A stretch of DNA of 64,000 nucleotides, taken from NCBI GenBank assembly GCA_018396675.1, contig JAGTQX010000003.1, positions 186,001 to 250,000 of the forward strand. Reading direction: 5' to 3'. This DNA comes from Candidatus Bathyarchaeota archaeon. Lineage in GTDB: Archaea; Thermoproteota; Bathyarchaeia; Bathyarchaeales; Bathycorpusculaceae. Shown here piece after piece: positions 23,703 through 30,888 of this stretch; positions within the stretch are counted from its first letter, which is position 1, and every line of letters starts with the position of its first letter. A program made the translations under genes and the position numbers. Under the pieces are notes generated by a model. The model did no database searches, was not told the origin of the DNA, and was given only the letters and a program-made list of their open reading frames with translations.

Positions 23703-25694
23703 TCAAGGTCCCAGTTGTGTGACTTCAATATAGTCAAGTGCAACGCTCATATTTTCCGTTTCGCACATTCCTCTGAATTCGAGCCTCTTTAAAGTGTCTA
23801 TTTGAAAGTTGAGAGCGAACTCTTTCCATTGTCCTAGAGACCCAAAATCGCTGAAATTCAGTGTTTCAAAGTTTAGTGTTCCAGATGACCAAGTGTTTGT
23901 TACAGAGTTAAACTCTGAAAAAAACACGTCCAAGGTAACGTTTACGTTTTCTGACGCTGTTTTCATCTTGAAAGTTACATTGTAATTTCCAGCGTAGAGC
24001 CATACGTAAGGCCCATACCATATGATTCCAGGTTTGTGATCTGCGTTGTGGACGAGCACGTTGCCAGACTCGCTTGTTCCATCGAATCTAACGTAGGAGG
24101 TTGATGGCAACGTATACAGATCCTCGTATGTAAAGCGCTTATTGTATGGTTTGAAAATTTCATATATGCCACTGTATCCTTTTTCAAGCAGCAAAATCCC
24201 ATCCGCGCAAACTTTAACTCCATATTTTCCAGTTTGCAGCACAATGCATAAAGCTTCAATTGGCGAGGTTGCCGTTGGTGTTGGACCATAAAAAACATGT
24301 GACGATTTCAAGTCTAACAGTATAAAATCAACTTCTGTTTCCATTGGCCATCCAAGGATGAATATTTTTTCTCTTTGGGCAAGGTGGGGTAGTATGTCGT
24401 TTTGTGTGGCAACAGAAGCGGTGGAAGGAATTAGGGCAAGTGCTTCATGTAGGGTTTTTGTGTGGTCTGTCATTTCAACTTTTCTTCTTGTTAATGCTGG
24501 GAGACCTATGGGGCTTACGGCAATTGATGACGCTAAACTTATGATAAGTATGATAGCCATGAGTTTCTTTTCAATCCCTAGATGGTTTTGGCATGTTGTG
24601 CTCTTTTTGAGCAGAGTTTTAGTTCCATATATTGCTGAGAGAAAGATTTGTCCGGCAATGAACCCAAAATATTGAAAGTATGGTTCATAGTAAGGAGAAT
24701 ATTCGGATATTAACGCAGCGAAAATCCATGGAAAAGCCAGTGAAAGTTCTAGCGGCGCCAGTATAGAGAGAAAGACCACCGGAGCAAAAATTAAGAAAAC
24801 ATAATATGCCTTCTCTATAGGGTTGACTATTGTTCCCAAGGTTTTGATGGGGTTTTTAACTATATTGTAAATAACTTCGGTCATGCTTGTTCCCCATTTA
24901 TCCCAGTTTCCAGGAAGCCCGACAGCTTTCAATGGGTTGATGCTATGAAGTAGACTGAACGCAAAGAAAAGCCATAAAACGCTGATAATAATCAAAGAGG
25001 TAGGGAAAATTATCCTTTTTTCGATTTTGCGCTGTTTGTTTATGGCTTTTATGATGAAGTAGGCTCCGAGAAAAGCGGTTAGTATAGGTGCAAATTCTAT
25101 TGTTGAGAGAACCAGTATTGAAAATATAAAGCCTCTAAACCAGTCGCCCTTATCGAAGTAATAGAAAGCCATCAAGAAGAAAACTGGAATAAATGCTTCA
25201 ACATGAAAGTCGAAGCAGTTCATACCATGAAGGGCGGGATGTAAAAGAAAAGCTACTGCAAAGGTTAAACCCCAAAGTTTACTGTAGAGTTTGTCTTTTG
25301 CAATCCAATAAATTGGGAGCGCAGCCACGCCGATTACGAATGATTGCAGCACAAGAAGCGTTATGGGAGACTGATAGATGGCGTAAACTGGCACAACCAG
25401 TAAGAGCACTGGAGAAAAATGGGCGCCGAGGAAATTCAAGCTTGGATTTCTGATAGACTCGATTGTGTAGTAGAATGGTTTTCCAAGGTTGACGGTTGAC
25501 CACAGTGCTTGAGTGAAAACGCCTAGATCCCAAGCGTAGGTTTTGAAGGCGTAATGCATGTAAATGGTGAAACCGGAGAAAATAAGCGTGTAAACACCTA
25601 TTAAAACGAATATTAGCTTGTCAGCTTTGGTTTCTGCAAATGTTACAAAGTTTTTAAGCGTTGCGCCTAGAGTGTTCCACGTTTTCCTCAGCAT
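23703..25694 (-). CDS. DUF2079-type polytopic membrane protein
   Basis: About 663 residues with ten or so spans in the first 430 and an extracytoplasmic C-terminal part that ends in a beta-rich module (about residues 500-663, with YAGNYNVTFKMKTASENVNVTL) resembling a carbohydrate-binding jelly roll. The N-terminal WDLGVFTQALWSTVNLGKPFYYT segment is typical of DUF2079, a GT-C-like family thought to transfer sugars from lipid carriers. ATG chosen because GAGGG lies seven bases upstream; a longer in-frame reading would run into the surface-layer gene. Likely part of protein or lipid glycosylation. Confidence 0.75.
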   Translation of the reverse strand: MLRKTWNTLGATLKNFVTFAETKADKLIFVLIGVYTLIFSGFTIYMHYAFKTYAWDLGVFTQALWSTVNLGKPFYYTIESIRNPSLNFLGAHFSPVLLLVVPVYAIYQSPITLLVLQSFVIGVAALPIYWIAKDKLYSKLWGLTFAVAFLLHPALHGMNCFDFHVEAFIPVFFLMAFYYFDKGDWFRGFIFSILVLSTIEFAPILTAFLGAYFIIKAINKQRKIEKRIIFPTSLIIISVLWLFFAFSLLHSINPLKAVGLPGNWDKWGTSMTEVIYNIVKNPIKTLGTIVNPIEKAYYVFLIFAPVVFLSILAPLELSLAFPWIFAALISEYSPYYEPYFQYFGFIAGQIFLSAIYGTKTLLKKSTTCQNHLGIEKKLMAIILIISLASSIAVSPIGLPALTRRKVEMTDHTKTLHEALALIPSTASVATQNDILPHLAQREKIFILGWPMETEVDFILLDLKSSHVFYGPTPTATSPIEALCIVLQTGKYGVKVCADGILLLEKGYSGIYEIFKPYNKRFTYEDLYTLPSTSYVRFDGTSESGNVLVHNADHKPGIIWYGPYVWLYAGNYNVTFKMKTASENVNVTLDVFFSEFNSVTNTWSSGTLNFETLNFSDFGSLGQWKEFALNFQIDTLKRLEFRGMCETENMSVALDYIEVTQLGP

Positions 25695-25794
25695 TGCCCA
25701 GCCCTCTTTTTTGGGTTTATCCGCGTGTTCTTTGTTAATGCTGGCGTTTTTGTAAAAAGGGGAGATAAAAAGAGAAGGGATGTTGCGGGCGGTT

Positions 25795-28700
25795 TTACGG
25801 GTCGTGAATTCCGCCTTTATATTCACCGTTGTGTATCCAGAGTGTTTCGCTTATGGTGCCCAAACATTCGACTACACTGTAGTCGGTTGGTTTGTAGCCT
25901 TCATCGGTGCTTTCGTAGTCTATCTTCAGTATTATGCTTGTTAAGCCGTCTGGAGCTTCTTGCAGTTGGAATACGCCTTCTTCGTGGAACCATTTGCTTG
26001 CATAGAATGTGTCTCTTCCCCAGTGGCCCCATACGAGGAAGATCACTGTGCCGTTGATGTCCTTGTACGTGGATATCACAGCGTAGCCTGTTTCATTGCT
26101 GGAGCTGTACGCTTGCGTCTTTGCTATGTTCCAGCATGTCAGCGGGATTATGGCTTCTTCCCAGTACGAGTAGTCTGTGAACTCGTTTAGTCCAAATATT
26201 GCTTGTGCGAAGTCGTTTCCGTAGTAGGCTAGCAGGTTAGCTAATGGTCCGCCGACTCCGATCATGTTGCTGCTGGAGATTGGCCATTCGTCACCGGAAA
26301 CTGTGCCTGCATAGCACCAGTCGTCTCTTAAAGCTGTGCGGTAGTCTGTTCCGCCATAGTAATAGTCTGCCCGAGCGTTACCTACACCTATTTTGCTTAT
26401 TACATAGGGCATTTGGTTGTATGGCAATGGGTCGTACATGTCTGCGCCAGCCAAGCCTATTTCAACCTGCTTATTCTTAAAAGCAGCAGTTACGAGCGCC
26501 GCGCCGACAGAGTCAACGCTTGCCGCGTCCCTGCCTACCACTGTCCATTCATAGCGTCCTGGAATGTGCTCCAAATACAGATAGTCGTTTCCTGGATACG
26601 GCTCTAAAGTTATTTCAAGCGTTACATTGCATGTCTCTGTTTCTGAATCATAGGTTACTGTGACTGCGAACGTTATCCACGCGTCCGCATAGTCTATGTG
26701 AAGGTCTAGGTTATCTGGGCCCTCTACACGCCAAGACAAATCAACGCTGGAAAGAGTGATGCTTAAAGTGCCGTCGAATTCTTCCGGACCGAAGTCCAGA
26801 TTCCATGTTCCCAAATGAGCTATGTCTTCTTTGAAAACTTTCACGTCGTAAACGAATGGGTTGAAGCTAAAGGTTCCTGTCCACTCGCCATCAGTGAGTT
26901 CACTGGTGTTTTGAATTGTTAAAGAACCATCCTCAAATCTAATTGTGTGGTTGGCGCCAAGCCAATCTTCGAATTCATAACCATTGTCTAAAGGCTCGTC
27001 TTCCAATATGTAGCTGTCTTCTGGCGCAACATTTGTCCAGCTGGCTATTTCGAAGTTTATCGTTCCATTGTATCCATAAACGGTGTCTGTGGAGTAGAGT
27101 ATCTTGTAATGATGCGTGCTAATTAAGCCTGTTATGTGAGCGTAACCATCTTCGTCAACATAGAATGTGTAGTCATCTCTGGTTAGCACGGTGCCTGCAG
27201 TTAGGTCTTCAACTCTTTCAGAGAATGTGCAGTAGTCATCCCATTCTTCGTCACTTACGTCTATGACTGGTTTGTAGCTGGAAGTCCATGAAGTTGAACC
27301 ATAATGATATTCTACCCACCTTGTAGTGTCCTTGTGTACTGCATCGTTCAAGTCCCACGGGTTAAAGATCTCATCAAGCTGGTACAAGACTTCCGTATCA
27401 AGAACATTTGTGTGTCCAGCGCCCATGCCGGCATCGTCACCGTTGTTGAGATCGGTTACTCCGTATACGCTGACTCCTCTGAATTGGTTATAATAGTAAA
27501 CTCCACTGGTTTCGTTGGAGCCGCTTGAAGATGAAAGAACAAAATCCCATTCTCCAACAACAAGCGGAGATCTGAACGGTTCATAACTATAGGAGTCAAC
27601 GTAGTGTGGATCATCTGCTGCAATTGCCCTGTACCATGTGGTGGTTGTTCCTCTTGCAGCGTCAATTGACCAGTCGCTTAGGCTAGGCCAGAAAGCATGC
27701 CAACCAACATAAGCCGCATCGTTTGAAATTATTTGGGCGACATCATATGTTCCGCTTGAGCCCGGTTCAGACCCGTGAGCGTTAACGGTCACACCATCGT
27801 AGACCACCCCTCTTGGAAGCGTTGGAAGACCTGTCCAAGCATCATCGTAGGCTGTGCTTTGTCCCTCGCTGACGGTATCTATGCTTCCAGCCGTTCCAGC
27901 TGTATAGAAGTGCGCGTAGCTGCTGTAGTCCACTGTTCCAGAAACACCAGTGGTGCCTAAGTCCCATTCTTCACGGTTGCTGAATTGAACCAGCAGTCCG
28001 TCGGGAATAATCACTTCGTCACCGCCGACATTTATTGTCAGGTCCGCGAGAATGAATTTGGCTTGTTCAATGAATTTGACATCTTTTAGCACAATTACCT
28101 CTTTCTTAACTTTGTTGAACATTATTGTTAAGACGACATCAACCAAGTGTAAGTTTTCGTCGAGATCTTCGTTCCAATCGTAAATGTGAGTCACAGAAGT
28201 GGCAACAAATAAGCGTGGGCCGTCGTATAGCACTTGTATTGGATCGGTTATGGCTGTTCCGTTGGTTTTTCTTCCACCGTTGACTAAACCTTCTATCGGA
28301 GTAAATCCGTTGAGTTCTTTGCCTTTATCATCAAAAGTTTCCTGATATTCGTATTGTGGTTGATATGGCGGATAAGTGTAGTCGTTGTCGACTCTTATCC
28401 AGTTCTTGCCATAGTCCGTTTTATCGGCGAAGAGTGCACCAGCCCAAACACACCGTTTACCCCAGTCCTGGTGCACATATCTGATGTCAATGTACCAACC
28501 GTTTATCCAAACTTTCTTCGGCAAAGCTGACACGATTGTTGAGCCGGCAACTGGCGCGAATGGATCGCGTGCACCGGCATATTCTAGGCCAACATTTGTG
28601 TTACTGTTTATTAGTTCGCCGAATTGTGAGAAGCCGAGTTTGATATTTTTTTGCTCGTATGGATATAACGCGTAAGTGTCAGTGGCGAGGACGCCGTTGG

Positions 28701-28824
28701 CGCCCATGTACCAGTCTGTTGGGTCTGCGGCTGCTACAGTTTTTACGAATAGTATTGGGGTGATTGTTGCTATTGCGATTATTGCGGTTGTTAGTAATAC
28801 GAGTATTGTTTTCTTTTTCTCCAT
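25795..28824 (-). CDS. Large secreted surface protein, S-layer candidate
   Basis: A 1009-residue protein with a signal peptide (KKKTILVLLTTAIIAIATI, cleavage near residue 33 after VAAAD) and no C-terminal membrane anchor. The mature part is rich in Asp, Tyr, Trp, Gly and Ser, with several N-x-S/T sequons and beta-strand periodicity throughout, as in archaeal S-layer proteins. It has its own strong TATA box and AAGAGG ribosome site, suggesting high expression. Next to it are DUF2079 and glycosyltransferase genes that could glycosylate it. Sequence resemblance to a named S-layer family was not recognised; the assignment rests on architecture and context. Confidence 0.6.
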   Translation of the reverse strand: MEKKKTILVLLTTAIIAIATITPILFVKTVAAADPTDWYMGANGVLATDTYALYPYEQKNIKLGFSQFGELINSNTNVGLEYAGARDPFAPVAGSTIVSALPKKVWINGWYIDIRYVHQDWGKRCVWAGALFADKTDYGKNWIRVDNDYTYPPYQPQYEYQETFDDKGKELNGFTPIEGLVNGGRKTNGTAITDPIQVLYDGPRLFVATSVTHIYDWNEDLDENLHLVDVVLTIMFNKVKKEVIVLKDVKFIEQAKFILADLTINVGGDEVIIPDGLLVQFSNREEWDLGTTGVSGTVDYSSYAHFYTAGTAGSIDTVSEGQSTAYDDAWTGLPTLPRGVVYDGVTVNAHGSEPGSSGTYDVAQIISNDAAYVGWHAFWPSLSDWSIDAARGTTTTWYRAIAADDPHYVDSYSYEPFRSPLVVGEWDFVLSSSSGSNETSGVYYYNQFRGVSVYGVTDLNNGDDAGMGAGHTNVLDTEVLYQLDEIFNPWDLNDAVHKDTTRWVEYHYGSTSWTSSYKPVIDVSDEEWDDYCTFSERVEDLTAGTVLTRDDYTFYVDEDGYAHITGLISTHHYKILYSTDTVYGYNGTINFEIASWTNVAPEDSYILEDEPLDNGYEFEDWLGANHTIRFEDGSLTIQNTSELTDGEWTGTFSFNPFVYDVKVFKEDIAHLGTWNLDFGPEEFDGTLSITLSSVDLSWRVEGPDNLDLHIDYADAWITFAVTVTYDSETETCNVTLEITLEPYPGNDYLYLEHIPGRYEWTVVGRDAASVDSVGAALVTAAFKNKQVEIGLAGADMYDPLPYNQMPYVISKIGVGNARADYYYGGTDYRTALRDDWCYAGTVSGDEWPISSSNMIGVGGPLANLLAYYGNDFAQAIFGLNEFTDYSYWEEAIIPLTCWNIAKTQAYSSSNETGYAVISTYKDINGTVIFLVWGHWGRDTFYASKWFHEEGVFQLQEAPDGLTSIILKIDYESTDEGYKPTDYSVVECLGTISETLWIHNGEYKGGIHDP

Positions 28825-28865
28825 TTTTCATTCCTCTTTCGAGTCACGTATGGGATGGTTGGCAC

Positions 28866-28880
28866 GTTTATTAAAAATTT
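28866..28880 (-). promoter_or_regulatory. TATA promoter of the S-layer candidate
   Basis: ATTTTTAATAAACG on the minus strand, about 48 bases before the ATG, predicts a leader of some 23 bases with GAGG nine bases from the start codon. Confidence 0.5.
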
Positions 28881-28955
28881 TTTAGAGGTTCTGAATCAGA
28901 ATTAGAACAACAACCAAAAAACGTTTCAGACAAAACATCCGTAAAACAAAAACCA

Positions 28956-29180
28956 TCATTTCTTAAAAGAATCCAAACGCTGAGAAGCCCCGTTCTTACC
29001 GCCTAAAACAAAAACCTCGAAAAGCTCGAAACTTGCACCGCAATTTTTGCATTGGACATAAGCGCGGTCGCGTCTTACCCCTAACCAAAACCCTTCTTTA
29101 GAGCTGCATTTGGGACATACCCTAAATTTGCTTGCTGCCGTCTCAATCTCTTCTAAACGCAAAGAGTCTCCAATCTCCAA
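28956..29180 (-). CDS. Small zinc-ribbon protein
   Basis: A 74-residue protein with CPKCSS near residue 22 and CKNCG near residue 44, around the strand GFWLGVRRDRAYVQ, the layout of a rubredoxin-like or TFIIS-like ribbon. The C-terminus is short and basic. It is divergent from the MBL hydrolase. Function unknown; nucleic-acid binding is possible from fold alone. Confidence 0.65.
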   Translation of the reverse strand: MEIGDSLRLEEIETAASKFRVCPKCSSKEGFWLGVRRDRAYVQCKNCGASFELFEVFVLGGKNGASQRLDSFKK

Positions 29181-29288
29181 AAAGATAAGCTCATTCCAAC
29201 AATTTATGAATTACTGTTTAAACCGCAATATTCTTTTACACGACTCTGACAAGCTTTAATGTACCACAAACCTAAAAGGCGGAACATA

Positions 29289-29933
29289 ATGATTACGCAA
29301 ATGTTCACAGTAGGCAAACTTTTCACAAACTGTTACGTGGTGGCATGCCAAGAAACAAAAGAAACCATAATCATTGACCCAGGCTTCGACAAAGCCAACG
29401 AAGCAGAAAAAATAGTCAAATTCATTACAGAAAACTCGCTGAAACTAAAATTTGTCGTAAACACCCACGGCCATCCAGACCACGTCTGCGGAAACGGAAT
29501 TATAAAGGAGAACTTCAAAACGCCTATACTTATTCACGAAAAAGACGCTTTCATGCTTGGAAAACTAGGCAAAGTTCTCGCGAAACTTTTCGGATTCAAC
29601 ACCACCTCTCCGCCAGCCAATATCCTGCTCAAAGACGAGGACACAATAAAATTTGGAAAAATAACATTGACAGTAATGCATACTCCGGGACACAGTCCAG
29701 GAAGCATATGCCTTACTGGAGAAAATGAGGTCTTCACCGGCGACACGCTTTTCGCCGGTTCCATCGGGAGAACAGACTTGCCGCAAAGCTCGGAAAAAGA
29801 CATGAAAAACTCGTTAGAGAAACTAAAGTGTCTCCCAAATCACTTTAAGGTTTATCCTGGACATGGGCCGACAACAACGGTTAGGGAGGAAAAAGAGAAC
29901 AACCCGTTTCTAAACTTGGAATGGTTGTCATAA
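29289..29933 (+). CDS. Metallo-beta-lactamase-fold hydrolase (glyoxalase II-like)
   Basis: A 214-residue soluble MBL-fold enzyme with HGHPDH at residues 60-65, GHSPGS near 136, TGDTLF near 152 and GHGP near 196, giving the full di-metal ligand set. The size and the IGRTDLP element fit the hydroxyacylglutathione hydrolase-like group, which in archaea acts on unknown thioesters. The inner ATG is chosen over one ten codons upstream because AAAGGCGG precedes it. Its end overlaps the convergent cofE-like gene by six bases. Confidence 0.88.
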   Translation: MITQMFTVGKLFTNCYVVACQETKETIIIDPGFDKANEAEKIVKFITENSLKLKFVVNTHGHPDHVCGNGIIKENFKTPILIHEKDAFMLGKLGKVLAKLFGFNTTSPPANILLKDEDTIKFGKITLTVMHTPGHSPGSICLTGENEVFTGDTLFAGSIGRTDLPQSSEKDMKNSLEKLKCLPNHFKVYPGHGPTTTVREEKENNPFLNLEWLS

Positions 29934-30701
29934 GGCGTTTCGGAACAAGTCTTCCTCTTTTGTTATGCTCAGCTCTTTTATGCTTGATTCTTCACAGAGG
30001 CTCACGACATTTTTTAATCCTTTAAATATGACCACTGGCGTTGCTTCCGTGGCTTGTCCCATAAGCAGTTCCGCCGCTGCAGCGATTTCATCGACAACCG
30101 CCACATTTTTAACCTTTAAAACGTACCCGAAGAGGTCTTTCATTCCTCTGTAATCTTTTAGCGGCTTGATACCTGAAACGCCTATGGCAAAGTTCACCTG
30201 TCCACGCCTAAAGGGGCGGCTGTAAGTATCACACATTATTAAAGCCACGTTTTTTCCAGTCAATCGCTTTATTTCCATGCAGCATTTCTGTGCTGAATCG
30301 TCGGGATTTTCAGGCAGTAAAGCAAGCGCATCGGAACCTTCAATGTTTGACTTATCTATTCCAGCGTTGATGCATACCAAGCCACGTATATCCTCCACAA
30401 GAAGAACTTCACGAGAAGCTTTCAAAATGTTGTTGGTTTCTCTTAAAACAAGTTCAACAACTTTTGGATTTTTCCCAGTTTCTTTCGCAATTTCTCTCGC
30501 TTTCTTGGAAGGAACAATATCCTTAAGCCTTACGATGCGTCCTTCAGCTTTTGAAAAAATTTTCTGGGCTGCAACAATTATGTCGCCATCTTCGATTTTT
30601 AAACCATTTTTCTCAGCGGTTTCGACGATAATTTTTGCTATATTATCTCCTGGCTTAATTAGTGGAAAGTTTTCAAGCGCTATCGCACTAAATCCTTTCA
30701 A
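29928..30701 (-). CDS. CofE-family F420:glutamyl ligase, first paralogue
   Basis: A 257-residue member of the family that adds glutamates to coenzyme F420-0 with GTP. Conserved features are the N-terminal LIKPGDNIAKII, GLVCINAGIDKSN, ALLPENPD, and the metal/phosphate segment CDTYSRPFRRGQVNFAIG; the second paralogue at 48.7 kb has SDTHGRPLREGEINVAVG. The Gly-to-Ser change in this loop and its distance from other F420 genes leave open whether it is a true F420 ligase or a ligase for another substrate. TTG start with AAGGAG about ten bases upstream. Confidence 0.78.
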   Translation of the reverse strand: MKGFSAIALENFPLIKPGDNIAKIIVETAEKNGLKIEDGDIIVAAQKIFSKAEGRIVRLKDIVPSKKAREIAKETGKNPKVVELVLRETNNILKASREVLLVEDIRGLVCINAGIDKSNIEGSDALALLPENPDDSAQKCCMEIKRLTGKNVALIMCDTYSRPFRRGQVNFAIGVSGIKPLKDYRGMKDLFGYVLKVKNVAVVDEIAAAAELLMGQATEATPVVIFKGLKNVVSLCEESSIKELSITKEEDLFRNAL

Positions 30702-30888
30702 TCAATTACGCTCCTTGCTTGATGTTTCTTAAGTGATGTGCGTTTTCTTTGTTAAAACTATTGCTTTAGGCTCTCGATAATGGTGATTTTCAGGATGTAT
30801 TTTCAAGTTTTATTTCGAATTCATAATGCTTAAACAAACCGTGGCGAAAGGATACTTTACGCGAACAAAATAAAACGGATGCATCCAC

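Noticed and set aside
30732-30800. A GTGATGT motif upstream of the beta-helix protein resembling box C of a C/D sRNA.
   Set aside because: No CTGA box D or D' follows at a workable distance and there is no closing stem.
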